From: Nitzschia sp. DOCU1
Taxonomy: Eukaryota > Bacillariophyta > Bacillariophyceae > Bacillariales > Bacillariaceae
Direction of reading: 5' to 3'
Length of the DNA stretch: 64,000 nucleotides
NCBI GenBank assembly: GCA_951394045.1
Contig: OX595989.1
Span: 2,914,001-2,978,000, forward strand
Below are positions 12,218-23,699 of the stretch, one piece after another. The first letter of the stretch is position 1; every line of letters begins with the position of its first letter. Both the position numbers and the translations under genes were made by a program. The notes under the pieces are model-generated. The model did no database searches. It saw only the letters and a list, made by a program, of their open reading frames with translations, and had not been told where the DNA came from.

Positions 12218-12717
12218 GAGTGAGCAGATTAGGGACCGCAAGTTTGTCAACTGTGGTGTGGCTGCAAAGTCCCAAAAGGTGGAAGGTCACCGAGCCTGGG
12301 CTCGTCGACGACCTCATTCCATAAAAAGGAGCGATTTGCCAATGCTCGTAGCTAGCAAGGTCCTTAACTATAGTACCTGTAGGCCAGCAATAGTGCAGAA
12401 AGCCTCGGGTGGTCGCCTTATCTTACTTCGTATCTATTAGGAGTAGGTATGACTGACTCAACATCCCATTATGAACGATAGGCCCGCGCTCTGCACATCT
12501 CGCATGGGCGTCCAGACGCTTTGGTCGTACAGGTCGATCTTTCAAACAGCCGCCGTCGAGCCTGCGGCGCCAATGTGTAGCCTCAAAATCCCATTTTCAT
12601 GGTTGTTGATGGGTTCCTTCAAACGTGTAGAGGTCAATACCGGAATCGTCTGGGGTTCTATTAGAGTAGCCTTCCAAACCTACAGATTGCTCTTGAGCCC
12701 GGTTCATTGAAGTCGCC
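12218..12717. other. intergenic ATP11 to nucleoporin
   Basis: 500 bases with no supported gene; contains the promoter of the giant nucleoporin. No TATA-like element clearly seen. Confidence 0.5.
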
Positions 12718-15700
12718 ATGGCAAGTCTTGACGACTTTTTAAGACTGGAACTTCAGGGAAGTCCCGTTGAGGGCAGCACGCCGTTGGCAGCACCCGCCAG
12801 ACCCACAGCGTCGGGATTGCAGTGGCTCACAGCTCCCTCCGAAGTAGCCGGTCTTGCTTATCGGTATATTGCTTCTAGTTTGGAGCGACTGCAGGTCTCT
12901 GAAGAGGGTGCAACTGTGACGGCTTCTTGCCCGCTGGACTCGGCTGCAGTTCAAATTGCTGCGTCACCCGACGGTCGCTTGGTGGCTGTAGCTTGCATAG
13001 ACGGTTCTATACGATGCTACGACTCTGCTGCTTCGAATTTAAAACTTCGGTGGACGGCTGCTAATGCTCATTCTCATGTGGCATCTGACGCTTCAACGTC
13101 ACCGTCCTCGGACAGATCCAATGCCGCCGCTGCATCTGGGCCTGTTCGATCGCTATCCTTTTCTCCATCAGATTACGATTTGCTAATGGTGGACAATACC
13201 ACGCTGAAATTTTATAACGCTGCTGCTTCCCAGGCAACATTGCTGTTGTCTGTAAACAATGTGACTAGCGCCGACTGGTCCTCGACTCGAGCTCAGGATA
13301 GTGGTTCTCGCCTGGCAGTAGGCAAAACGGACGGCTCGATTGAAATTTTTAATTTTGCGTCCAGCAAACTCGAATCCATCTCACAACTGGGATGTCCCAG
13401 CGAAGAAGAAGGATTTGCCTGTACCCATCTCGACTGGACTGGGGATACTCTAGTGGCCGGCCTATGCCGTGTGACACCCTCGGACGATGAGCCCGACGAC
13501 GACGATGAAGATGATACGGCCGAACACGAGGCCGCCCTTTTTGTGACGACACTAGATACAGCCTCGTATACGGCCGATACGTGGGCAGAGATGGGGGATG
13601 TAGTGCCCTTTTTCACTGTCCCAAGAAGTGGACGGCACGTCTATTTCACCTCTGTGCTGCTATCCGCACAGAATTTGGTGATTGTAGCCGCGAATGTGGG
13701 CTCGGATGTCGGTGCCCTGGCACAAGACGGCTCCGAATGGCACCTTGTTGAATTTCAAGAAGGAGCCACGGCGACTACGCCGACAGATGAAGAGGACGAA
13801 TTCTACTTTCCGACGGGAGTTCAGGTGGTACAGCTTGCGTCGAGCGCGTTTCGCCTCCTGTTAGCAGCCACTGATGGTTCCCTTTCAGTATTTTCATTTG
13901 AAAATGAAAACGATCCCAGTTGTTTTGCAGCAGCACCGCCGAGCAAAAATGCAGCAACACTGCCCAATTCTGCGGTTGCCGTCGTAGAAGCGGACAGTCC
14001 TCCCGAGCTCGCGGCTGAGCCAGCCGTGTCAGAAGTTCCCACAAGCGCTCCTCAACCTGCACCAGCATCCGCCTTTTCCTTTGGAGCAACAGGTGCCAGC
14101 CCCTTTACCTTTGGCGCAGCTCCAGCCAATTCTACAACGGAAAACAAGTCAGTATTTGGTTTTGGCGGCGCTACTGCTGCGACGCCTGCCTTTGGCTCAG
14201 GTACATCCACCGGCCTCACGTTTGGTAGCGGTAGTGGGACGCCATTTTCCTTTGGAGCCCCTGGATTTGGTCAAACCTCGATACTTGGTGGGGCACCATC
14301 AACTTCTTCCCCGGAATCCAAACCGAGTGGACCGTCGTTTGGATCTACTACCTTTGGTTCGTCCGCTCCCGCAGCAGCCTCTGGTGGCTTTGGTGCCCTT
14401 GCTTCAGCTTCCAGCCAGGGAACAGGAATATTTGCCTCCAATCAATTCAACGCCTTTGACAAGCCAGTAACAAGTCCCATGTCTGGTATTCCAGTGAAGC
14501 CATTGTTTGGTGCTACACCAACTCCAGTCAAGGCAGCCAGCACCACAGGCGAGACACCAAAATCAGCTGGCTCCTCCCAATCCGGCACGCCGTCTAGTTT
14601 GTTTGGCTCGAAGATACCAACGTTTGGCTCTGGAACCACGTCATCTCCCTTTAGTACCTTTTCAAGCCCACTAACAACGACACCAATGGGCAAACCGTTA
14701 TTTGGGTCTCCTATGACCCCACTGCCTGCCCAGACACCTGCAAAGTCCGAAACCCCGGCGGCGCCATTGACTGCTGCCGGCAAAAAAGCGGCAGCGGCCT
14801 TTGATTCGATCGACGAGTCCAAATCAGGTGTAGTCCTCACGGACAAATTTGAAGATCTCCTTGACGAGCTCGGCGAGGGATTTCATGGGGACGAATTCGA
14901 CGCCCAAGTGAAACTCTTAGATCCGTCGGGTTCCAAGAAGATTACTCGGACCATGTTCATAGAATGGTACACCAACCTCGCAGAGGGCGGTGAGGGCGAT
15001 GATGATGATTCTCTGGACAGCGAAGAAAAAGCTGAACGTGCCGAAGAGGAAACAAAGGCCCGCGCCGAATTCGGAAAGCTTTCTACGACAGTAGGCAGCC
15101 AGAAGGTCATTCAAGTCGGCGACATGGAGAAGTTGATTACGGCCCTAGGCAGTACATACGATCCTGGCATGTTCTCCAAGGTTCTCAAGAAGTTGGCCAA
15201 AGCAGATGACAAGATCTACGAATCAGATTTCGTCAATTGGTACATGAGCTGGTTGTTTGACGACGACGGCTCTGATTTCGACGATGACGAGGAGGACGCT
15301 CCTGGCGGAGATGCAGGTAACGCTCCTGGTGTCTCGCAAGGAGACCTGAGTAGCATTTTCAAGGTTGACAAGGGCAGCTGGAAATGCGACGTTTGTTCAG
15401 TTCGCAATCCTGACAGCAAGAAGAAGTGCTTGTCCTGCGAGACGGTTCGTCCCGGCTATGAGAATGATCCTGAGGTGAAGGGTGGCTCCAGTGTTACAGC
15501 TGGTTCGGCAGGGGGTGTCGGCTTTTCGTTTGGTGCAGCGTCGACTAGTAGCGGAGCTATTGGTAGTGGAGGATTTACGTTTGGGGGTGCTGTTACGGGT
15601 ACTTCGGGTACTACCACGGCCGACGTGAAGGGGCCAACTCCCAGCGGTGGTTTCACGTTTGGTGCACCGGCAGCCGCATCATCTGGCAGTGGTTTCTCTT

Positions 15701-18700
15701 TCGGAGCTACTCCTTCAGGAGGGGGTTTCACGTTTGGTGGAGGAAGTGGAGTCGGAACTTCGTCTGTCTCCACCCCAACGTCTGGAGGCAAGTCCCCATT
15801 TGAATCTAAGACTCCAGGGGTAGAAGCAAAGACCAGGGCTATAGTATCGGCTGAGAGCAAGAAGGCCGCTGCCGTTTTCGACGCGGCGGACAAGGACAAG
15901 ACCGGATCGCTTCCCATGGATAAATTTGAAGATCTACTTGACGAGCTCGGTGAGGGATTTCATGGGGACGAGTTCGACGCTCAAGTGATACGCTTGGATC
16001 CGTTGGGTTCCAAGAAGATTACTCGGACCATGTTCATAGAATGGTACACCAACCTCGCAGAGGGCGGTGAGGGCGATGGTGATGATTCTCTGGACAGCGA
16101 AGAAAAAGCTGAACGTGCAGAAGAAGAAGCAAAGGCCCGCACTGAGTTCGGAAAGCTCTCGAAGACGGAGGGCAGCCAGAAGGTCATTCAAGTCGGCGAC
16201 ATGGAGAAGTTGATTACGGCCCTAGGCAGTACATACGATCCTGGCATGTTCTCCAAGGTTCTCAAGAAGTTGGCCAAAGCAGATGACAAGATCTACGAAT
16301 CAGATTTCGTCAATTGGTACATGAGCTGGTTGTTTGACGACGACGGCTCTGATTTCGACGATGACGAGGAGGACGCTCCTGACGGAGATGCAGGTAACGC
16401 TCCTGGTGTTTCGCAAGGAGACCTGAGTAGCATTTTCAAGGTTGACAAGGACAGCTGGAAATGCGACGTTTGTTCAGTTCGCAATCCTGACAGCAAGAAG
16501 AAGTGCTTGTCCTGCGAGACGGTTCGTCCCGGCTATGAGAATGGTCCTGAGGTGAAGGGTGGCTCCAGTGTTGCAGCTGGTTCGGCAGGGGGTGTCGGCT
16601 TTTCGTTTGGTGCAGCGTCGACTAGTAGCGGAGCTATTGGTAGTGGAGGATTTACGTTTGGGGGTGCTGCTACGGATACTTCGGGTACTACCACGGCCGA
16701 CGTGAAGGGGCCAACTCCCAGCGGTGGTTTCACGTTTGGTGCACCGTCAGCCGCATCATCTGGCAGTGTTTTCTCTTTCGGAGCTACTCCTTCAGGAGGG
16801 GGTTTCACGTTTGGTGGAGGAAGTGGAGTCGGAACTTCGTCTGTCTCCACCCCAACGTCTGGAGGCAAGTCCCCATTGGAATCTAAGACTCCGAGGGTGG
16901 AAGCAAAGACCACGGCTATAGTATCGGCTGAGAGCAAGAAGGCCGCTGCCGTTTTCGACGCGGCGGACAAGGACAAGACCGGATCGCTTCCCATGGATAA
17001 ATTCGAAGATCTACTTGACGAGCTCGGCGAGGGATTTCATGGGGACGAATTCGACGCTCAAGTGAAACTCTTAGATCCGTCGGGTTCCAAGAAGATTACT
17101 CGGACCATGTTCATAGAATGGTACACCAACCTCGCAGAGGGCGGTGAGGGCGATGATGATGATTCTCTGGACAGCGAAGAAAAAGCTGAACGTGCAGAAG
17201 AGGAAACAAAGGCCCGCGCCGAATTCGGAAAGCTTTCTACGACAGTAGGCAGCCAGAAGGTCATTCAAGTCGGCGACATGGAGAAGTTGATTACGGCCCT
17301 AGGCAGTACATACGATCCTGGCATGTTCTCCAAGGTTCTCAAGAAGTTGGCCAAAGCAGATGACAAGATCTACGAATCAGATTTCGTCAATTGGTACATG
17401 AGCTGGTTGTTTGACGACGACGGCTCTGATTTCGACGATGACGAGGAGGACGCTCCTGACGGAGATGCAGGTAACGCTCCTGGTGTTTCGCAAGGAGACC
17501 TGAGTAGCATTTTCAAGGTTGACAAGGACAGCTGGAAATGCGACGTTTGTTCAGTTCGCAATCCTGACAGCAAGAAGAAGTGCTTGTCCTGCGAGACGGT
17601 TCGTCCCGGCTATGAGAATGATCCTGAGGTGAAGGGTGGCTCCAGTGTTACAGCTGGTTCGGCAGTGGGTGTCGGCTTTTCGTTTGGTGCAGCGTCGACT
17701 AGTAGCGGAGCTATTGGTAGTGGAGGATTTACGTTTGGGGGTGCTGCTACGGGTACTTCGGGTACTACCACGGCCGACGTGAAGGGCGCAACTCCCAGCG
17801 GTGGTTTCACGTTTGGTGCACCGGCAGCCGCATCAACTGGCAGTGGTTTCTCTTTCGGAGCTACTCCTTCAGGAGGGGGTTTCACGTTTGGTGGAGGACG
17901 TGCAGTAGCAACCTCTAATGTTGTGGACAAAGCGCAAGAAGCAGCCGTATTGCCAAACAAGGTGAAGCCCACTGCAGATGGGTCATCTTCGTACCCACCG
18001 ATGTCTACCAAGGCACCAACTCCATTTGCGACAGGTTCGTCATCCGGATCCAATGTGAAGGCCTCTACGGGGTCTTCCAAGTCGGCGGCGTTCCCGCCGA
18101 TGTCTTCGAAGGCTCCTACACCCTTCGGTGGTGTAAAAGCACCAGCGCCGGTCAGTGCTTCCTTTCCTCCGATGTCCACGAAAGTTCCGACACCTTTTTC
18201 AGCAGGGAAAGCTCCAGCGCCAGCAACGGCATCGTCATACCCTCCCATGTCGGCTACTGCACCCAAGCCTTTCGGTGGAGGAGTATCTGCAACGAAGCCT
18301 GAAACGAAGAATTCGAGCTCCGCAGCGTTTCCGCCGATGTCCACAAAAGCTCCGACACCTTTTTCAGCCGGGAAAGCTCCAGCGCCAGCCACGGCTTCGT
18401 CGTACCCACCAATGTCGTCTACTGCACCCAAGCCTTTCGGTGGAGGAGTATCCGCAACGAAGCCTGAAACGAAGAGTTCGAGCTCCGCAGCATTTCCGCC
18501 GATGTCCGCAAAAGCTCCGACACCTTTTTCAGCCGGGAAAGCTCCAACGCCAGCCACGGCTTCGTCATACCCACCGATGTCGGCTACTGCACCCAAGCCT
18601 TTCGCTGGAGGAGTATCCGCAACGAAGCCTGAAACGAAGAGTTCGAGCTCCGCAGCGTTTCCGCCGATGTCCACAAAAGCTCCGACACCTTTTTCAGCCG

Positions 18701-21700
18701 GGAAAGCTCCAGCGCCAACCACGGCTTCGTCGTACCCACCAATGTCGTCTACTGCACCCAAGCCTTTCGGTGGAGGAGTATCCGCAACGAAGCCTGAAAC
18801 GAAGAGTTCGAGCTCCGCAGCATTTCCGCCGATGTCCGCAAAAGCTCCGACACCTTTTTCAGCCGGGAAAGCTCCAACGCCAGCCACCTCATCATCTGCG
18901 TTCCCGCCAATGTCTACCAAAGCACCAACGCCATTTTCAGCCGGGAAAGCTCCAGCGCCCTCGTCGTCATCGTCGTCGTATCCGCCCTTGTCAACGACGG
19001 CTCCAACACCTTTTGGAGGCAGTAGTGCTAAAGCACCATTGCAAAACCCTCTAACTCCGCTTGGTGGAGGGACTCCGGGCCATCGTCCACGAGATCCTTC
19101 CGATTCGAGACCCGGTTTCTCTACGCAGGAGAGACGACCGTCATCATCGCCGGCTGAGAATGAGTTTTCGAAATTGGAATCAGCCATGGATGACGTAGTT
19201 TCAAGAGTACATGGCATCTGTCAATCAGCGTCCCATAAGATTGCAGAGATTGATACGAAGATGGGTCGTTTCGTCGACAAAAAGAATGAAGTCGCAAACG
19301 GTTTGGCCAGTGCAGACAGCAATTTGACGAAACTTAAGGAAAGGAGTACTTTTTTGCTCAGCCGAAAGACCGATGCTTCGCGCCAGGTCCGCGAAGCCAG
19401 AGAACTGGTTGAAGGACAATTGAAAGGAGCTGATGGCGCTGGCCTTGCGGAGAGTCAACCGCTGGACTTCGAGTCGGAGCAAACCAGGCGCAAACATGCT
19501 CTCAGTGCGCGGTTGATAAGCGAACAGATGCGTGCGCTGCAGGACCGGTTTGCTCTCGTTAGCTCTATTGTAGAGAACCCGCAGGACTCTGCACCCGTTT
19601 TGCGTTCGGTATGTCGATTTTTTGAGGAGACCAAAAAACTAGGTGGGAAGATTCAGCTGGTTGAAAAGAAGCTCGAAGAGACCTCCAAACTTGCCCCTCT
19701 TCTTCCCGCGAATGCGCTTGGTCGCTCAACTTATGGCTTGAGCCCGCCGAAGCATCATGGCCGGAAGAGAGAGAAACTACGTCCTTTAACTATTGGCCAT
19801 ACTCCTACCAAGCTCAACAGTGCGGCGACGGCTCAGCTTGGTGAGTCTGTTGTCGACAAATGGGAAGCAATCGAATCGTCGCTCCAGAATCAAACCAACG
19901 AGCAGACAAAGACTGTCAGAATTGCTGGTCTGTCAACTGCTAGTTTGATGCGAAAGGCCGCAGTTCCAAGTCATCCCGCACGGCGGGACTACGGTCGAAG
20001 TCTCCTTCTCAGTCCCGATAAGGGTACCGTGCCGCAGCAACTGACGTATGGTGCAAGCAGCACTGCGTCTGTATTCTCGCCACCATCTAAATCGAGACCG
20101 CGAGCTGGGTGGGATCAGATGTCAACTATCGATCAAAACCGCGCGAAAATGCTTTCTACTTCGATACCACAGGGACTGAAGGAGGTGACAGTCACCGATC
20201 AAGCGCGTGAAAAGCTTGCCGCCGTTGGAACTACACCTGAAAAATTACAGGCGAAGCTGGAAATCAGCAGGGGCGCTGGCCTTGAGCGTGTCTCTCCGCG
20301 CTCGAAGCGTGAGCAGTCAAGTGACGCGTCTTCAAGCACGGGTGAAGCAAGGAAGTCATCAGAAGGAATGAAAAAGGCTGCCGCAGCGTTCCCACCGATG
20401 TCATCCAAAGCCCCAACTCCTTTTTCTCAGAAGACGCGGGAAAAAGAAGCAATTTCCCCGCCAAAAGCAACCTCAGGAACTTCCTACCCACCCCTCTCTT
20501 CAGCTCCTCCGAAGAATCCGTTCTCAATGTCGAAGTCGGCCGACAATACCATTGACCAAGCGAAGGCCGAGCCATCGAAACAACCACTGCCCCCAACGAA
20601 GGAGCCGGTGAAAGGGAACGCCCCTTCGTTTGGCGACATGTCGGGACTTGGCAATTCACTATTCTCACTGGGAGGCAATTCGTCTACAAAGGAGCAATCG
20701 AGTTTTCCTCCTCCCAAACCGACGAGCACGGTCGAGAAGGGGAAAACACCAGATTATAGACAAATCTTGACTTCCTTCTACCAGCAACACAACCCGTCTA
20801 AGGTTCAAGAAGTCGACAAGCATCTTGAAAAGTACAAGGTAAGCGAAACGCGGGTTCTCAGCATTGAGTCGAAGAATGAAACATACGGCTGACTATCTTG
20901 TTTTCATTTTTAGGGGCGTGAAGTTGAGATGTTCAACAAGCTGGCAGCAAAATACAATGTTCGTAGCCCTCTCGACGAGTCAATAGCATCATCACCCGGG
21001 CCTTCCGCGATGACGTCGACGTTTGGAAGCAGCAATGCACCCGCTCCTTCTCCGTTTTCTTCCGGCAGTGGTTCAATGCAAACAGTGGCGTCATCGTTTA
21101 CCACCACCAATGCAAATGCTCCCTCGCAATCACCATTCGGGGCACCGAAACCTATTACAGCGCCATCGCCTGCACCCTCTCCGTTCGGGACTACAGCACC
21201 TCTTGGCTTGGGCTCTGCCTCCGCATTTGGAAGTAGTTCTGCCACGAGTAGTCCGTTTGGCTCCTCTGGGATCGGCTCGCCCTCACCATTCGGTGGCACG
21301 CCGGCCGCATCGCAACCGTCGCTATTTGGATCTTCGGCGGCGCCATCACAACCTACACCCTTTGGAAGCGCAGCCGCAGCGCCACAGCCATCGCCCTTTG
21401 GTTCTCCCGTTCCCACCACTATTGCATCAAATACTTCACAACGGACTTTCCAGGGCCGCAACCCACGTGAGATCCTTATGTCATTCTATCAGCAAATGAA
21501 CCCCAGCAAAATAGCCGAGGTTGATAAAGTGTTGCAGAAATACGGTGGCAGCGAGGACCAATTGTTCCGCAACCTGGCAAAGAAATACAATATGGACCCG
21601 TCTGTCTTTGTTCTTACTGGTGCCCCGCCTGCAAGTGCGTTTGGCGCCGCTCCTTCGTCTGGAGCTTTTGGATCCGGATTTGGTCAGCAGTCAGCATTGG

Positions 21701-21975
21701 GCGGAAGCAGTCCATTCGGAATGAGTAGTGGTGGTGGCTTCGGTCAGCCGTCCGCGCTAGGAGGAGCAGCCCTGGGAACTTCAGGTGGCCCTACATTTGG
21801 ATCAGCCTCTGGTTCTGCTTTCGGCGGGGGAGGACCATCGTTCGGAGCCCTAGCGTCTAGTCCATCACCTTTTGGGGCGCCTTCGCCCGGCGCCTTTGGC
21901 TCGTCGGCCCCAAGCTTTGGCTCCCCTCCTCCAGGCGGTGGCTTTGGATCACCGTTTGGTGCGCCTCGCCGCTGA
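12718..21975 (+). CDS. NUP214: giant NUP214-like FG nucleoporin with EF-hand/zinc-finger cassettes
   Basis: Probable cytoplasmic-side pore component for mRNA export. Exons 12718-20838 and 20914-21975 (75-nt intron) give about 3060 aa. In order: a WD-like beta-propeller region (1 to ~400, e.g. SPDGRLVAVACIDGSIRCYD); FG repeats to ~690; three 359-residue cassettes (zinc fingers at about 888, 1247 and 1606), each with two EF-hand-like helical pairs, a poly-Asp linker, a WKCDVC/CLSC RanBP2-type finger and GGFTFG/FSFG repeats; a PPMS-K-AP-PF repeat field (~1759-2099); coiled coil (~2148-2308); two copies of an FYQQ-NPSK-EVDK module (~2680 and ~2890); terminal FG repeats. The propeller, FG and coil order fits Nup214/Nup159, whereas zinc fingers are otherwise seen in Nup153 and Nup358. 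NUP214 is a best match by layout, not proven. Confidence 0.8.
14787..17905 (+). repeat. three tandem 1077-bp coding repeats
   Basis: Equivalent landmarks recur exactly 1077 bp apart: the zinc-finger Trp codon at 15379, 16456 and 17533, and the start of the EF-like block near 14787, 15864 and 16941. Long stretches are identical at the DNA level, synonymous sites included, so the duplications are recent or kept homogenous. The period is a multiple of three and the frame is kept. Copy 1 differs at its 5' end and copy 3 runs into unrelated sequence after GGGFTFGGG. Confidence 0.95.
18150..18905 (+). repeat. 165-bp (55-residue) tandem repeats in the nucleoporin
   Basis: About four and a half units of 165 bp, each encoding AAFPPMS-KAPTPFSAGKAP-P followed by SSYPPMS-TAPKPF-GGVSATKPETK. 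The TTCGAGCTC landmark recurs at 18312 and 18477. Units alternate T/A and S/A at fixed positions, which suggests a higher-order repeat of two units. The looser PPMS/APTPF pattern extends to both sides (about 17992-19012) and once more near 20388. Confidence 0.9.
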
Positions 21976-22234
21976 GACGCCATGGGAGAAAACATGATTT
22001 CAACAGAAGTTGCAAGTAGATTACTGTGACTAGAAATGTTTCAATATATAGTGAGGTACAGTCTTGCAGCAATTAGGTCCGACGGGTTGCTTATGCTGGT
22101 GGTCGCCTGTGCAAACTGCAATCCTGCCATATTGCATATCATAGAGAGCATTATTGCCTCATCTCTTCCTTGAGAGCTATATCGAATCACAGAGTTTACA
22201 GTACAAATACCAAACATTTCACTTAATACATGTT

Positions 22235-22308
22235 GCTCGCATGGTCTAGTTGGTTACGACGCTCCCTTCACACGGGAGAGGTCCGTGGTTCGATTCCGCG
22301 TGCGAGTA
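22235..22308 (+). tRNA. tRNA-Val (CAC)
   Basis: A 74-nt cloverleaf: acceptor stem GCTCGCA/TGCGAGT (first pair a G-T wobble), D arm containing AGTTGGTTA, anticodon stem CTCCC/GGGAG with loop TTCACAC (anticodon CAC), and T arm CGTGG-TTCGATT-CCGCG. An internal B box (GGTTCGATTCC) and a TTTT polymerase III terminator at 22312-22315 are present. No intron. It ends about 150 bp before the ATG of the next gene. Confidence 0.93.
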
Positions 22309-22457
22309 AACTTTTGTTTTGTCGCGTCGTCATTCGAACCATCAAACGAAGATCCTATTCATGGACGACATGAGCATCCAGCATCACTATTGTTATCGAA
22401 CCTTCTTCTACTATCAAAGCGAAGCAGCGCGTCCCCACCTCATTGCCGACATTCTAC

Positions 22458-23699
22458 ATGCGCCAAAATCTATTGGTGCGGCACTACATTGGCCGCCGCC
22501 TTTCGGAATACTACGCGCAACCCGCCGATCGAGTGGTAGGGAAATCGTCGGGTGCCGAGACGGCCAAGCTTTGGTCGCATTGGGGAGAATGGGACTGGCG
22601 ACGTCTCTTGCGTCGTTTCTATGAAGAACGAGAGGGTCACTGGTTGACACCAGTGGAATTGTTTCAGCCTCACTTTTCTCATATTTTAGGAGATTTTTGC
22701 TGCCAGGCCGTAACTGCGGGCGACAAGAGCGATACATTGGAGATTGTGGAGCTGGGTGGAGGGAGAGGAACTAATGCGAAATTGCTTTTAAATTACTTGA
22801 AGGATCATCGGCCAGATATTTACAAAGGAGTGACCTATACTCTTGTAGACTCGTCGCCGACCTTGCATGAGCTGCAACGGAGCATTTTGACGGACACCGA
22901 ACATGCCAATAAGGTGGACTTTCGTCTCTTGGATCTTGTCAATGTCGCAGAACGAAGGTACGCAAACAGTTATGATGGGGTGTGGAATGGATTGACATGC
23001 ATTTTTTCACGCATTTCCTTTTTTAGACAAGAGTTGTTATCCGCTTCCGAAAAGCCTACTGTAGTTCTAGCAATGGAGGTACTTGACAATCTGCCTCATG
23101 ACAAAATCCAGCAAAAGTCACGGAAACAGTTGCAACAGGCAGAGATTCATCCACAAGGTGACAAACTAAAGGAAACGTTTGTACCACTAGTGGATCCATT
23201 ACTTGCTCGAGTCATCCAAGCGGTTCCTGCCTTTGCCAAACCCTATCCGACGTGGATCCCTACCGTTGCGTGTGGAATTTTGGAGCATGTCATCCAACAG
23301 CGACCGAATTTGGGACTCGCTTTTGCTGATTTTGACTGGCTTCCAGCTCCAGACTTGATGGCTGAAACACCTTCTAGGTTGACGTCATGGGGAGAAGGAG
23401 AACCGATCATTACGGACATGCAAGGTGTAGATCATGAGTGCTTCCTGCAAGCGCCACCGCATTGTGATATATTGTTTCCCACCGACTTTGACAAGCTCGC
23501 CTCCTTTACCAAACGAACAATGGCTGGTTCGAAACGAACAAGTAGTACTGTGAGAGTGGATAAGCAAGCCGACTTTTTGGAGCGATATGGGGCCAGACAC
23601 GTCCAAGAAACCAAGAGTTGGCTCTCGGGTCATACGCCGTTGCTACAAGACTTTGTCAACTGTTCTGTTCTATCGATTACAACACATCAAAAGCCATGA
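22458..23699 (+). CDS. NDUFAF7: NDUFAF7-like SAM-dependent methyltransferase (MidA/DUF185)
   Basis: Family members are mitochondrial arginine methyltransferases needed for complex I assembly. Exons 22458-22957 and 23027-23699 give 390 aa. The SAM site is visible as IVELGGGRGTNAKLLLNYLKDHRPDIY, followed by YTLVDSSPTLHELQ and the family signature MEVLDNLPHDKI. The C-terminal half carries FADFDWLPAP and the QADFLERYGA stretch typical of DUF185. The start is uncertain: the frame is closed at 22371 and 22458 is the first ATG after it, giving an Arg-rich presequence-like MRQNLLVRHYIGRR; a missed upstream exon is possible. The 69-nt intron has no in-frame stop, so both spliced and unspliced RNAs read through. 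Confidence 0.8.
   Translation: MRQNLLVRHYIGRRLSEYYAQPADRVVGKSSGAETAKLWSHWGEWDWRRLLRRFYEEREGHWLTPVELFQPHFSHILGDFCCQAVTAGDKSDTLEIVELGGGRGTNAKLLLNYLKDHRPDIYKGVTYTLVDSSPTLHELQRSILTDTEHANKVDFRLLDLVNVAERRYANSYDGVWNGLTCIFSRISFFRQELLSASEKPTVVLAMEVLDNLPHDKIQQKSRKQLQQAEIHPQGDKLKETFVPLVDPLLARVIQAVPAFAKPYPTWIPTVACGILEHVIQQRPNLGLAFADFDWLPAPDLMAETPSRLTSWGEGEPIITDMQGVDHECFLQAPPHCDILFPTDFDKLASFTKRTMAGSKRTSSTVRVDKQADFLERYGARHVQETKSWLSGHTPLLQDFVNCSVLSITTHQKP

Noticed and set aside
14787..17905. Tandem repeats as a transposon or CRISPR-like array
   Set aside because: Units keep the reading frame, encode folded domains and lack spacers, terminal repeats or a transposase.
17610..19217. 535-codon open frame on the minus strand inside the nucleoporin
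   Set aside because: It is antisense to low-complexity Pro/Ser/Ala repeats and mirrors their periodicity; similar antisense frames recur in every cassette. It has no family pattern.
22319..22624. Plus-strand frame after the tRNA as NDUFAF7 exon 1
   Set aside because: It overlaps the conserved exon in another frame and no donor joins it in phase.
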